A DNA stretch of 64,000 bases from Hoeflea_A sp965249925 (GCA_965249925.1 OZ252260.1:3844001-3908000); one strand, 5' to 3'. Positions 32,145-41,105 are shown, counted from the first letter of the stretch. Notes: generated by a model from the sequence alone, not told the origin. Numbers and translations: made by a program.

Positions 32145-33095
32145 ATGCGCGCTCAAATCGATCCCGAAATTCACCGCAGGTCCAAACGGCGCAATCGTCT
32201 CAACACGCTGCTGATCGTCGGCGGAATGACACTGCTGCTGGCGCTGTGCGGGTGGGTGCTGTTCGGCGGTCTCGGCTTTCTGTGGGCGTTGGGCCTTGGT
32301 GCCATGGTGTGGATTTTCACCCCGCGGTTCAGCCCGGACCTGGTGTTGCGGCTGTACAGGGCGCGGCGTCTTACCCCGACCCGGGCGCCGGATCTCATGC
32401 GGGTTGTGCAGGTGCTGGCGGAGCGCGCCGGACTTCCCGCCACGCCCGACCTTTATTACGTCCCGAGCTCGAACATGAACGCATTTGCCGTCGGCGACCG
32501 CGAGCAGTCGGCCATTACACTCACCGACGGACTGCTAAGGAAGCTTGATATGCGGCAGTTGATCGGGGTGCTGGCGCATGAGACGGCTCACATATCCAAC
32601 GAGGACCTGAGGGTCATGGGGCTTGCCGATGTGGTCAGCCGCCTGACCGTTTCGATGCAGACGGTCGGGATCATCATGCTGTTGTTCGGACTGTGGCATG
32701 GCTCCCATCTGGTGCTTGCGGCCGTTCTGCTGATGCTGGCGCCCCTTCTCGGCACGCTGCTGCAGTTGGCGCTGTCCAGATCGCGCGAGTATGACGCCGA
32801 CCTGACCGCCGTCACCCTGACCGGCGATCCGGCCGGACTGGCTTTGGCCTTGCGTACCCTCGAGCGCAGCCAGGGAAGCGTCTGGGAAAGCGTCGTCCTG
32901 CCCGGCGGGCGCACACCCGATCCGTCGATCCTGCGCACCCATCCGCTGACCGAAAACCGCATTCAGCGACTGATGGAACTGGTTCCGCAGTTCAAACCTT
33001 ATTTCGATATGCCGGAGCAGCAGTCGCCGGCGCCGGTCCGCTATCGTCCGGTTAAACGTCCGCCGCGCTATCACGCCACCGGGTTTTGGTATTGA
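32145..33095 (+). CDS. M48-family membrane zinc metalloprotease (HtpX-like)
   Basis: A 316-residue inner-membrane protease. Two hydrophobic helices lie near 19-57, the zinc motif is H145-E146-T-A-H149, two more helices follow (about 165-205), and the third ligand block SREYDADLTAV supplies the glutamate. DLYYVPSSNMNAFAVGD before the HExxH is typical. HtpX-like enzymes remove damaged membrane proteins. The ATG at 32145 was chosen because AGGA lies 6 nt upstream; in-frame starts at 32112 (ATG) and 32091 (TTG) lack a ribosome site. The C-terminal ~30 residues are Pro/Arg-rich and not part of the family core. Single gene. Confidence 0.9.
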   Translation: MRAQIDPEIHRRSKRRNRLNTLLIVGGMTLLLALCGWVLFGGLGFLWALGLGAMVWIFTPRFSPDLVLRLYRARRLTPTRAPDLMRVVQVLAERAGLPATPDLYYVPSSNMNAFAVGDREQSAITLTDGLLRKLDMRQLIGVLAHETAHISNEDLRVMGLADVVSRLTVSMQTVGIIMLLFGLWHGSHLVLAAVLLMLAPLLGTLLQLALSRSREYDADLTAVTLTGDPAGLALALRTLERSQGSVWESVVLPGGRTPDPSILRTHPLTENRIQRLMELVPQFKPYFDMPEQQSPAPVRYRPVKRPPRYHATGFWY

Positions 33096-33144
33096 AATCC
33101 TTGCGGGATGGCCGGTCGCGCCTCCGGTAGGTGGAACGCCCTAT

Positions 33145-34518
33145 CTAATAGGCATATTCCTGGAACACCGGATCGACGGAACGGTTCCAGCGGCCGTGAT
33201 AGAGATCGAGCAGTTCGCCGGCGGCGGTTTTACCGCGCGCTACGGTCTCCTCTAGCGGTGCCAGGAAATGCGCCTCGTCGTTGCCATCCTCGTTGAGCCG
33301 CCCGCGCGCCTGCAGGCCGGCGCGGGAAATCCCCAGAACCTCTCGGGCGATCCGGTGCAGACTGAGTCCGTTGATTTCAGCGTCAAGGCCAAGCCGCGGC
33401 ACGCTGTCGCGCAGCGCCTGCACGGCGTCGAGGTGCCAGTCGCGGGTCAATGCTCCGACCGCGTCGAGCGATGCGTTGTCGTAAAGCAGCCCGACCCAGA
33501 AAGCCGGCAGAGCGCAGATACGCCGCCAGGGACCGCCGTCGGCACCGCGCATTTCAATGAAACGCTTCAGACGAACTTCCGGAAACAGCGTCGACAGATG
33601 ATTGGTCCAATCGCCCATGGTGGCGTAACCATCAGGCACGTCGTCCTTCAACGCACCGTTCATGAACTGGCGAAATGTCACATAGGTACAGTCATGATAG
33701 TGGCCCTCGCGCAGGATGAAATACATCGGTACATCGAGCGCCCAGTCGACATAGTCCTCGAAGCCGAAATCATCGGCGAAGACGAACGGCAGGATGCCGG
33801 TGCGATGCGGATCGGTGTCGCGCCAGATGTCGGAACGCCAGGACAACAAACCGTTCGGCTGGCCTTCGGTAAACGGTGACAGGGCAAACAGTGCGGTCGC
33901 CAGCGGCTGCAGCTTCATGCCCAGCTGGACCTTACGGCGCATGTCGGTTTCCGACGAAAAATCCAGATTCACCTGGATCGTGCAGGTGCGGTACATCATG
34001 TCGAGGCCCTGCTTGCCGACCTTCGGCATATAGGCCGTCATGATGTCGTAACGCTGTTTCGGCATGCGCGGCGTTTGCGCCCGGGTCCATTTGGGACTGC
34101 CGCCGAGACCGAGAAAGCCGATGCCGAGCGGCTCGGCGATCTCCTGCAGAAGCGCCAGGTGCGTATTCGATTCGCGACAGGTGTCGTGGATGTTTTCAAG
34201 CGGTGCGCCGGAGAGTTCGAACTGCCCGCCCGGCTCCAGCGAAATCGCCCCCTGGCCGTTGGGCTCGACCAGTCCGATAATATTGCCGTCGTCAAGGATC
34301 GGCTCCCAGCCCAGCCGGTCGCGCATGGATTCAAGCACGGTCGCTATGGAACGCTCCCCGGCATAGGGCACCGGTGAATTGTCCTCCTGGAAGAATGCAA
34401 ACTTCTCGTGCTCCGTCCCGATGCGGAACGCGCCGGCCGGCTTGCAGCCGTCGGCAAGGTAGGCGATCAGTTCTTCCTTGGAAGAGAGCGGTGTCTGATC
34501 GGTCGTATCTCGGGCCAT
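33145..34518 (-). CDS. gshA: glutamate-cysteine ligase (plant/alphaproteobacterial class)
   Basis: A 457-residue enzyme for the first step of glutathione synthesis (ATP + Glu + Cys to gamma-glutamylcysteine). It shows the class-3 GCL blocks: GTEHEKFAF, ISLEPGGQFELSGAPL, CTIQVNLDFSSETDM, LSWRSDIWRDTDPHRTG and RFIEMRGADGGPWRRICALPAFWVGLLYD. Length and order match rhizobial homologues. The rsmE gene lies 145 nt upstream in the same direction, an arrangement common in Hyphomicrobiales, so they may share a transcript. Confidence 0.97.
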   Translation of the reverse strand: MARDTTDQTPLSSKEELIAYLADGCKPAGAFRIGTEHEKFAFFQEDNSPVPYAGERSIATVLESMRDRLGWEPILDDGNIIGLVEPNGQGAISLEPGGQFELSGAPLENIHDTCRESNTHLALLQEIAEPLGIGFLGLGGSPKWTRAQTPRMPKQRYDIMTAYMPKVGKQGLDMMYRTCTIQVNLDFSSETDMRRKVQLGMKLQPLATALFALSPFTEGQPNGLLSWRSDIWRDTDPHRTGILPFVFADDFGFEDYVDWALDVPMYFILREGHYHDCTYVTFRQFMNGALKDDVPDGYATMGDWTNHLSTLFPEVRLKRFIEMRGADGGPWRRICALPAFWVGLLYDNASLDAVGALTRDWHLDAVQALRDSVPRLGLDAEINGLSLHRIAREVLGISRAGLQARGRLNEDGNDEAHFLAPLEETVARGKTAAGELLDLYHGRWNRSVDPVFQEYAY

Positions 34519-34663
34519 GCGTCATTCTCTCGGTGGGACCGTTGTCGGCCCCCCGCCTCCCGGTTGCCGCACTCGATGTGTGTGCTTGGACTGGTTTGCC
34601 CAAGGGTGCAAGCAAAATTCATTGATCGATGTGTTTCAAAAAATTGGATGATTCATGCACCCG

Positions 34664-35398
34664 CTACCAGTCGCCGATGGTCGCCTGCAATACGGCCAGG
34701 GCGGCGACGGCGGCCGTGTCGGCGCGCAGGATGCGCGGCCCCAGCGGAATGGCTGTCACCCAAGGTTGCGCCTGCAAAAGTCTGCGCTCGTCTTCCGAGA
34801 ATCCACCCTCGGGTCCAACGAGAAGCGCCAACCGCGTTTCCCGGACGGCCTGCAGGACCGGCAGCGGATTGTGCGTGTCGGCCGCTTCGTCGCAATAGAT
34901 CAGGCGGCGTTGCGGATCCCAGCTGGCGATGAGCGCGGCAAGCTTGACCGGCTCATTGCAGGCCGGGACCGCCAGGACACCGCACTGCTCGGCGGCCTCG
35001 ATGGCGTTGCGCTTCAGCCGGTGGGCACTGATCCGGGTGTTCTGGGTGTGGTGCGTGAATACCGGTTGGATAACGCCGGCGCCCATCTCCACGGCTTTCT
35101 GGACGAGATAGTCCAATCGCGCCTGCTTGAGCGGTGCGAACAGATAATGCAGATCGGACGCCGGTGGCTGCGGCCGAACCTGCTGCTGCGGCTGAAGCAA
35201 CATTTTCTTTCGGCTCTCGAAGGCAAGCCGCGTCGACCACTCACCATCACGGCCGTTGAACAACAGAACCGTATCGCCGTCGCCCAGGCGCAGCACATTG
35301 GCGAGATAGTGGAACTGGTCGCGATCCGCCATCAGCGTGGCGCCGGCTTCGAGCGGGGCTTCGACAAACAGCCGTTGCATTCGGAAATTGGCGCGCAT
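34664..35398 (-). CDS. rsmE: 16S rRNA (uracil-1498-N3)-methyltransferase
   Basis: A 244-residue SPOUT-fold methyltransferase that methylates U1498 of 16S rRNA. The N-terminal PUA-like part (RLFVEAPLEAGATLMADRDQFHYLANVLRLGDGD) is followed by the knotted AdoMet-binding domain with LLVGPEGGFSEDERRLL and a final IPLGPRILRADTAAVAALAVLQ, both hallmark blocks. The start at 35398 (MRANFRMQRLF) is the family start. It is preceded by a conserved unknown gene whose stop lies 32 nt upstream. Confidence 0.97.
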   Translation of the reverse strand: MRANFRMQRLFVEAPLEAGATLMADRDQFHYLANVLRLGDGDTVLLFNGRDGEWSTRLAFESRKKMLLQPQQQVRPQPPASDLHYLFAPLKQARLDYLVQKAVEMGAGVIQPVFTHHTQNTRISAHRLKRNAIEAAEQCGVLAVPACNEPVKLAALIASWDPQRRLIYCDEAADTHNPLPVLQAVRETRLALLVGPEGGFSEDERRLLQAQPWVTAIPLGPRILRADTAAVAALAVLQATIGDW

Positions 35399-35430
35399 GG
35401 GTGATTCTGTGCCTGACGCGGATCGAAAAC

Positions 35431-36051
35431 TCAAGCGACGGCTGTCGGGTGGAAGCGCGGCGCAAAACCGGCGCGGATCGCCGCAACGGTAGCGGGTGGT
35501 GTCAGCAACTGCATTTTGGCTTCGGCGATTTGACCGGCCGAATACCCGTCATGGCTCCATCGCAGAAGCGCGCCGTTGCGAACCGCCAGGCAGGATTGAC
35601 CGTTGGCGACCATTACGCCGTCGGGCAGCGCTGCCACCTGTTCGGCTGACAGCCACACGGGCTCACCGCCGCTCGCCAGTCTTTCCGCGTGGAGCCTGGT
35701 ATCCATGTCGCCGGCGTAAACCCGGTCGCGACCTATCGCGGTGCCGAAAGCCGCTGCGAATTGCAGGGCGCGCCAGCGTTGGCATTCGTAACAGGGCCGA
35801 TGCCCGGCGGCGAGCGCCGTCACCTCGTCGAGGAAAAACAGCTCCGTATAGCTGGACGGTCCCATAACCGGCCGCCAGCGGTCCTTGAACGCCGTGACGC
35901 AGATAATCCAGTGCTTGCTGGCCCAGCGGCGGCGCGTCAGGGTCCGGGTGGCACCGTCATGGATGCGGCCGCCGCGATTGCCCATCAGGGAACCGCGCGC
36001 CGGATTGCGTTCGATGACGCCGCGCGGCGTCACCCGGTTCTGCAGCGGCAT
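35431..36051 (-). CDS. conserved protein of unknown function with a CYEC motif
   Basis: A 206-residue soluble protein that I recall as a conserved unknown in rhizobial genomes but cannot tie to a named family. Seen: RGSLMGNRGGRIHD (20-33), RRRWASKHWIICVTAFK, SSYTELFFLDEVTALAAGHRPCYEC (66-90), and a C-terminal LLTPPATVAAIRAGFAPRFHPTA. The PCYEC pair could bind a metal or form a disulfide. The same strand carries rsmE and gshA downstream and a LysE-type exporter 7 nt upstream, so it probably belongs to one run of minus-strand genes. Confidence 0.7.
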   Translation of the reverse strand: MPLQNRVTPRGVIERNPARGSLMGNRGGRIHDGATRTLTRRRWASKHWIICVTAFKDRWRPVMGPSSYTELFFLDEVTALAAGHRPCYECQRWRALQFAAAFGTAIGRDRVYAGDMDTRLHAERLASGGEPVWLSAEQVAALPDGVMVANGQSCLAVRNGALLRWSHDGYSAGQIAEAKMQLLTPPATVAAIRAGFAPRFHPTAVA

Positions 36052-36058
36052 CGCGTGT

Positions 36059-36691
36059 TCAGGTGCCGCGGCGCGTTACCGCGGAGGCCACGCCGGCACC
36101 GATCAAGAATACCGCGCCGGTTCGCGTTGCGGCGCGCAGCACCGAGGGTCGACGGATGAAGTTACGCGCGCCGCTGGCCAGCATCGCATAGGCCCAGGCG
36201 TTGAGGATCCCGAGCAGCACGAACACGGCGACGAAGACCGACGCTTGCGGCGCAAACGCCGCCTTGGCGGAAATGAACTGCGGCACAAACGCCATGAAAA
36301 AGATGATGCCCTTCGGATTGAGCAGTGTCACCAGGAAGGCGTCGCGGAACACGGTACCGCGGCTGCGTTCCGGGACATGCATGTCGATCGACGGCACCGT
36401 GACCGGATCGATCCACATGCGGATTCCGATATAGACCAGATAGGCGGCTCCAGCCCATTTGACGACGGTGAAAACGGTCGCCGAAGCGGCCAGGATCGTT
36501 CCCACTCCGATGATCGACAACGAGGCGGCGACGAGGTCACCGAGACCGACACCGAGCACGCTGGCAAGGGCTATGCGTCGCCCGTGCGCCAGTGACTGGG
36601 TGATCACCATGATGATGGTCGGGCCGGGAATGATCAGCAGCACGGTGCTGGCGATGGCGAAGGTCAGTAGGATTTCGGGCGAAACGGGCAT
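36059..36691 (-). CDS. LysE/RhtB-family amino acid exporter
   Basis: A 210-residue membrane protein with six hydrophobic segments and the family start IIPGPTIIMVITQSLAHGRRIALASVLGVGLGD. LLNPKGIIFFMAFVPQF in the middle is the second family mark. Such carriers export amino acids or homoserine lactones by proton antiport; the substrate is not predictable. The glutamine amidotransferase gene lies 9 nt upstream on the same strand, so the two are likely cotranscribed. Confidence 0.93.
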   Translation of the reverse strand: MPVSPEILLTFAIASTVLLIIPGPTIIMVITQSLAHGRRIALASVLGVGLGDLVAASLSIIGVGTILAASATVFTVVKWAGAAYLVYIGIRMWIDPVTVPSIDMHVPERSRGTVFRDAFLVTLLNPKGIIFFMAFVPQFISAKAAFAPQASVFVAVFVLLGILNAWAYAMLASGARNFIRRPSVLRAATRTGAVFLIGAGVASAVTRRGT

Positions 36692-36700
36692 GGCTCGCTC

Positions 36701-37393
36701 CTATGGCATCGGAAAAAACCGATCAAGAAACGACCGGTACCATCCTGTCAAGCGCTCGTTGTGCGCCTCGAAGCCGGCATCCAGCTCGGCCAGAGACTGG
36801 GTGCCAGGCTTTCCGGCGTTGCCGCCGAGGGTTCGTTTCCAGAAATCGACGATGCCGCGGGTCGCCTCCGGGTGAAATTGCAGCGCGATGGTCCTGCTGC
36901 CATATCCGAAAGCCTGGTTGGGGAACACCTCCCCGCCGGCAAGCAGCGTCGCTCCGGTAGGGCAGGTGAAGCCCTGGGCGTTGCCGGCGAGCACCCGCAG
37001 ATCGTCCGGGAACCAGGCACGCCCCGCGTCGCTGAGATCCAGCGCATAGTATCCGAGCGCAACCTTGCCCTCCGGGTGATAGTCGACGCTGCCGCCAAGC
37101 TGCGCGGCGACGAGTTGACCGCCGAGACAGATGCCAAGAACCGGGACATCGGCTTTCATGGCCGCATCGATAAAGTCCATTTCGTCGCGCAGATAGGGAA
37201 AGCGATCGAGATCGGAAACGAACTGCGGCCCGCCGGTGACGATCACGCCGGCAACCGTCTCGTCGATAGCGGGTGGCCTCTCACCGCGGTACGGTCGGCA
37301 GATCCGCACCGTGGATCCACGCTGTTCCAAGTGCCGGATTCCGTTGTCCGTGTCGGCCGGCGTTTCGTGTTCGATGACGACGATATCCTGCAT
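36701..37393 (-). CDS. class I glutamine amidotransferase-like protein
   Basis: A 230-residue protein with the catalytic triad of class I amidotransferases: the nucleophile C89 in LGICLGGQ and H174/E176 in QFHPEAT. The oxyanion strand IVTGGPQF (51-58) is also present. No synthase domain is attached, so it resembles stand-alone GMP-synthase-like amidotransferases, or gamma-glutamyl hydrolases acting on small gamma-glutamyl compounds. With a LysE-type exporter 9 nt downstream, release and export of an amino acid is a reasonable but unproven idea. The DUF3422 gene is divergent. Confidence 0.9.
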   Translation of the reverse strand: MQDIVVIEHETPADTDNGIRHLEQRGSTVRICRPYRGERPPAIDETVAGVIVTGGPQFVSDLDRFPYLRDEMDFIDAAMKADVPVLGICLGGQLVAAQLGGSVDYHPEGKVALGYYALDLSDAGRAWFPDDLRVLAGNAQGFTCPTGATLLAGGEVFPNQAFGYGSRTIALQFHPEATRGIVDFWKRTLGGNAGKPGTQSLAELDAGFEAHNERLTGWYRSFLDRFFPMP

Positions 37394-37589
37394 GCCCGCT
37401 CCAAGCTGAAACGCCTCTGCCTATCAATCCGCATCGCTGGCGGTCAACAGCATTGTCGGATGCAAGGGCCACACGGATGCGTCGGTGCGTCGCGCATCGA
37501 CAGGGCTGTATTCGGTGCCGGCGATATGCGATTTTGCAATGCAACACCTGGCGGCGTAGCATAAAGCCGCGGACAGGGCGGGGACAGGA

Positions 37590-38882
37590 ATGGTCAGTGG
37601 CAGTTTTGGATTTCCGGTGGCGGTCGACCGCGCGCTGGCGTTGGGCGAAGTGCATGCGCGCCCCTATCCGCTGATCACCTCACCACGCATCATTTTGCAA
37701 CTGGCGTTCATGACCGACGGCGGCAGTTCCGTCGACCAAGCGGTTCTGGCGGAACTGGCGCGCTCGCGCGGCCTCGCGGCGCCGCAGGCCGATGCCCGCC
37801 ATTATGTGATGGCCTGGGGGCGCGGGTCGTTGCGCTGGGAGCGGCACACCGAATTCTCGACCTATTTCTACGAAGGGCCGGTCCCCAAGCACTTCGGCGG
37901 GGAGATCAACGGCCATGCGTTCGGCGACGGCTTCAATCCGCCGGGCAGCCTGATCGCCGGCGTGCGGCTGGAAGTGCGCGAATGGACACAAGAGGCGGAA
38001 AAGGCCGTCGACAGCTTCGATGCGGCAAGCCTGTGTTTTTCCACGGTCGAGAACGGTGCGGCAGCGGCGATAAGCGACTTTCGTCAGGACAAGGATGGCC
38101 TGACCCGCATCCTGGTGCTCGACAAGGGGCTGGCGCCGGTGCGCGTCGGTGCCCTGGCGCAGCGGCTGATCGAAATCGAGACCTATCGCACGCTCGCCAT
38201 GCTCGGCCTGCCGCTGGCGCAGTCGCTGTCACCGCAGATCCGCCGCATCGAGGACGAACTGGCGCAGATCACGCAGCGCATGCGCCGAGACGTTCGGACC
38301 GGCAGCGACGAGACTCTGGGCGAGATCTCCGCGCTGGCGGCCGAACTCGAGGCCGAGACGGCCGCCAGCCTCTACCGTTTCGGCGCCAGCCGCGCCTATG
38401 ACGACATCGTTCAGGAACGTATCGCCTCGCTCGGCGAGGTGGCGGTCGCGGGCTACGAGACGTGGGGTGCTTTTCTGCAGCGGCGCCTGGCGCCGGCCAT
38501 GCGCACCTGCCGCTCGATCCAGGAGCGGCAGGCCAACCTGTCAGGCAAGCTGGCCAGTGCGGCCGCCCTGCTGCGCAGCTGGGTGGACCTGCAGCTGGAG
38601 CGCCAGAACAGCGAATTGCTGGCCTCGATGGACCGCCGTGCCAAGCTGCAATTGCGCCTGCAGCAGACCGTAGAGGGGCTGTCGGTCGCGGCCGTTTCGT
38701 ATTATGTCGTCGGTCTTCTCGGTTACCTTTTCAAAGCGATGAAGGACAGCGGCCTGCCGGTGAGCGACACGCTGATGACCGGCGTGTCGGTTCCCGTCGT
38801 CGTGCTGGTCATCTGGATGCTGGTGCGCCGGATCCGCCGTGTGCATGGCAAACAAAGCGACAAGAGCCCATCCAAATCCTAG
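37590..38882 (+). CDS. DUF3422 family membrane protein
   Basis: A 430-residue protein common in alphaproteobacteria. The N-terminal part (ALGEVHARPYPLITSPRIILQLAFM) and HTEFSTYFYEGP match DUF3422. The middle is a long helical, probably coiled-coil region (about 195-360). Two hydrophobic helices close the protein (about 363-383 and 396-415), with a basic cytoplasmic tail. No activity is known; the build resembles a membrane-tethered coiled-coil protein. It starts 196 nt from the divergent amidotransferase gene and is followed by the ABC operon promoter region. Confidence 0.88.
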   Translation: MVSGSFGFPVAVDRALALGEVHARPYPLITSPRIILQLAFMTDGGSSVDQAVLAELARSRGLAAPQADARHYVMAWGRGSLRWERHTEFSTYFYEGPVPKHFGGEINGHAFGDGFNPPGSLIAGVRLEVREWTQEAEKAVDSFDAASLCFSTVENGAAAAISDFRQDKDGLTRILVLDKGLAPVRVGALAQRLIEIETYRTLAMLGLPLAQSLSPQIRRIEDELAQITQRMRRDVRTGSDETLGEISALAAELEAETAASLYRFGASRAYDDIVQERIASLGEVAVAGYETWGAFLQRRLAPAMRTCRSIQERQANLSGKLASAAALLRSWVDLQLERQNSELLASMDRRAKLQLRLQQTVEGLSVAAVSYYVVGLLGYLFKAMKDSGLPVSDTLMTGVSVPVVVLVIWMLVRRIRRVHGKQSDKSPSKS

Positions 38883-39021
38883 TCTCAGGGTCGGAACACG
38901 TATCGAGTTGCCGACCCCGGGTGCCCATGCGGAACCCGCATATGGGTGGTTTTCTCGGTGGCGCCTGGACGATCGGCCATGTGAACAGAAAGCCAACACC
39001 ATGCTGCATCGCGAGAAGCAG

Positions 39022-39050
39022 TTGACCAACGCATGGATTTGATCTAAACA
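39022..39050 (+). promoter_or_regulatory. candidate promoter of the ABC importer operon
   Basis: TTGACC (39022-39027) and TAAACA (39045-39050) are 17 bp apart. The -10 box is weak, but the -35 is good and the element overlaps the inverted repeat at 39046-39069, as expected for a promoter under repression. It lies about 60 bp before the ATG at 39108. Confidence 0.35.
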
Positions 39051-39069
39051 TGAATGATGATTCATGTTT
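39046..39069. promoter_or_regulatory. TetR-type operator, copy 1 (ABC importer operon)
   Basis: A perfect 10-bp inverted repeat, AAACATGAAT-GATG-ATTCATGTTT. The same arms with a different 4-bp centre (TCCG) occur at 58682-58705 directly before the tetR gene. Identity of both 10-bp arms at two regulatory places 19.6 kb apart is very unlikely by chance and points to one regulator, most likely the TetR protein encoded at 58088-58678. Confidence 0.75.
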
Positions 39070-39077
39070 CATATCGT

Positions 39078-39091
39078 TGACCGATCGGTCA
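39078..39091. promoter_or_regulatory. second palindrome in the ABC operon leader
   Basis: TGACCGATCGGTCA is a perfect 14-bp palindrome lying between the first operator and the ribosome site (AGGGAGG, about 39096-39102). Its shape, TGACC-N4-GGTCA, is similar to known TetR-family sites such as the RutR box (TTGACCA-N2-TGGTCAA). It may bind a second regulator. Confidence 0.5.
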
Positions 39092-39107
39092 CATTAGGGA
39101 GGTAGAC

Positions 39108-40283
39108 GTGAAACGCACGCTCGTTGCAGGAATTGCCGCGTCGCTGCTGTTCGGCAGCGCCGCTTTTGCCGACATCAAGATTGCCCATGTTTACGGCAAG
39201 ACCGGGCCGTTCGAGGCCTATGCCAAGCAATCCCATGTCGGGTTGCTGATGGGCCTCGAATACGCTACCGGCGGCACCATGGAGATCGATGGCGAGAAGA
39301 TCGTCGTCATCGAAAAGGACACCCAGCTGAAGCCCGACATCGGCAAGGCGCTGCTCGCAGAGGCCTATGGCGATGACGAGGTCGACCTGGCGGTCGGGCC
39401 GGTCAGTTCCGGTGTGGCGCTCGCCATGCTGCCGGTTGCCGAGGAGTATGAGAAGATTCTCATCGTCGAGCCGGCGGTTGCCGATTCCATCACCGGCAAA
39501 AACTGGAACCGTTACATCTTCCGCACCAGCCGCAACTCGAGCCAAGACGCCATTGCCAATGCCGTGGCGCTGGGCGGCGACAATGTGCATATCGCAACGC
39601 TGGCGCAGGACTATGCCTTCGGCAGGGACGGTGTTTCGGCGTTCAAGGAAGCGCTTGGCGATACCGGGGCGACGATCGCCCATGAGGAATATGTGCCGAC
39701 GGACACCACCGATTTCACGGCGGCTGCCGAGCGTATCTTCAACGCCATGAAGGATCTCGACGGCACCAAGAAGCTGTTTATCATCTGGGCCGGTGGCGGC
39801 AATCCGATGGGCAAGATCAACGCCATGGATCCGTCGCGCTACGGCATTGAAATCGCCACCGGCGGCAACATCCTGGCGGCGCTGAAGGCTTACAAGGAAC
39901 TGCCGGGCATGGAAGGCGCCACCTACTACTATTACGACATCCCGAAGAACCCGGTGAACGACTGGCTGGTTAAGGAGCACCAGGAGCGCCACGGCTCGCC
40001 ACCCGATTTCTTCACCGCCGGCGGCGTGACGGCGGGCATCGCTATCGTCGAGGCGATCAAGAAGGCCGGCTCGACCGATACGGAGGACCTGATTGCCGCC
40101 ATGAAGGGGATGGAATGGGAGACGCCGAAAGGCAAGATGATGTTCCGGCCCGACGATCATCAGGCGATGCAATCCATGTACCATTTCAGGATCAAGGTCG
40201 ATCCGGAAATCGAATGGGGCATTCCGGAACTGGTGCGCGAACTGACCATCGACGATATGCCGGTGCCGGTCCGCAACAACTGA
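39108..40283 (+). CDS. ABC importer periplasmic substrate-binding protein (branched-chain / LivK type)
   Basis: A 391-residue secreted protein with signal peptide MKRTLVAGIAASLLFGSAAFA. The mature part is a type I periplasmic binding fold: KIAHVYGKTGPFEAYAKQSHVGLLMGLEYA, AVGPVSSGVALAMLPVAEEYEKILI, YIFRTSRNSSQDA. In alphaproteobacteria LivK-like proteins of this subgroup often bind aromatic or other carboxylic acids, not branched-chain amino acids. GGGAGGT precedes the start (GTG/ATG region 39097-39110; ATG at 39108). It is the first gene of the set SBP-LivG-LivF-LivH-LivM-hydrolase and lies behind two palindromic operator candidates, the first shared with the acyl-CoA operon at 58 kb. Confidence 0.93.
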   Translation: MKRTLVAGIAASLLFGSAAFADIKIAHVYGKTGPFEAYAKQSHVGLLMGLEYATGGTMEIDGEKIVVIEKDTQLKPDIGKALLAEAYGDDEVDLAVGPVSSGVALAMLPVAEEYEKILIVEPAVADSITGKNWNRYIFRTSRNSSQDAIANAVALGGDNVHIATLAQDYAFGRDGVSAFKEALGDTGATIAHEEYVPTDTTDFTAAAERIFNAMKDLDGTKKLFIIWAGGGNPMGKINAMDPSRYGIEIATGGNILAALKAYKELPGMEGATYYYYDIPKNPVNDWLVKEHQERHGSPPDFFTAGGVTAGIAIVEAIKKAGSTDTEDLIAAMKGMEWETPKGKMMFRPDDHQAMQSMYHFRIKVDPEIEWGIPELVRELTIDDMPVPVRNN

Positions 40284-40340
40284 CCGTTCTCGGGGCGGCG
40301 TCGGCCGCCCCGATCACCCGAGCCGCCGGGCACAGGATCC

Positions 40341-41105
40341 ATGACCGATATCGTGCTTCAGACCAGCGACCTGACGGTGCGCTTCGGCGGCCACGTGGCG
40401 GTCGATCACGTCAGCTGCGCTTTCGCCACCGGCGAAACAACCGCCATCGTCGGTCCCAACGGCGCCGGCAAGACCACCTACTTCAATCTGATCTCCGGCC
40501 AGATACCGGTGACCGAGGGCACCGTCGTGCTGCGCGGTCACGACATCACCCGCCTGTCGGTATCGGAGCGTACCGATCGCGGTATCGGCCGGGCCTTCCA
40601 GCTGACCAATCTGTTTCCCAATCTGAGCGTGCTCGAAAATGTCCGCCTGGTGGTCCAGGCCAAGCGCAAGCTGGGTCTCAACCTGTGGTCCATGGCGGCC
40701 GGCCATCGCGAGCTCACCGATGCCGCGATGGCGATCCTCGAGCGTGTGCGGTTGTCGGCGATGGCCGAGCAGAAAGTGACCGCCCTGTCGCACGGCGACC
40801 AGCGCAAGCTCGAAGTGGCGCTGCTCATCGCCCTTGATCCGATCGTCTACATGTTCGATGAACCGACGGCCGGTATGTCGGTGGACGAAGCGCCCATCGT
40901 GCTCGACCTGATCGACGAACTGAAGCAGGACAAGAGCCGCACCATCCTGCTCGTGGAGCACAAGATGGATGTGATCCGCACGCTGGCCGACCGGATTATC
41001 GTCCTGCACAACGGAGCGCTCGCCGCCGACGGGCCTCCAGCTGAAGTGATCGCCTCGGACGTCGTTCAGGAAGCCTATATGGGCCGGGAGTTGGCCGATG
41101 CCTGA
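40341..41105 (+). CDS. ABC importer ATPase (LivG type)
   Basis: A 254-residue ATPase: Walker A GPNGAGKT (38-45), Q-loop region RAFQLTNLFPNLSVLENV, signature LSHGDQRKLEVALLIA, Walker B IVYMFDEPTAGMS, and H-loop LLVEHKMD. The signature begins LSHGDQ instead of LSGGQQ, which is normal for LivG. It pairs with the LivF-type subunit to power import. It starts 57 nt after the binding-protein gene and overlaps livF by 8 nt. Confidence 0.95.
   Translation: MTDIVLQTSDLTVRFGGHVAVDHVSCAFATGETTAIVGPNGAGKTTYFNLISGQIPVTEGTVVLRGHDITRLSVSERTDRGIGRAFQLTNLFPNLSVLENVRLVVQAKRKLGLNLWSMAAGHRELTDAAMAILERVRLSAMAEQKVTALSHGDQRKLEVALLIALDPIVYMFDEPTAGMSVDEAPIVLDLIDELKQDKSRTILLVEHKMDVIRTLADRIIVLHNGALAADGPPAEVIASDVVQEAYMGRELADA

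Noticed and set aside
34621..34663. GATTCATG near 34650 as a third copy of the TetR operator
   Set aside because: Only one half-site is present and the other arm does not match, so it is probably chance.
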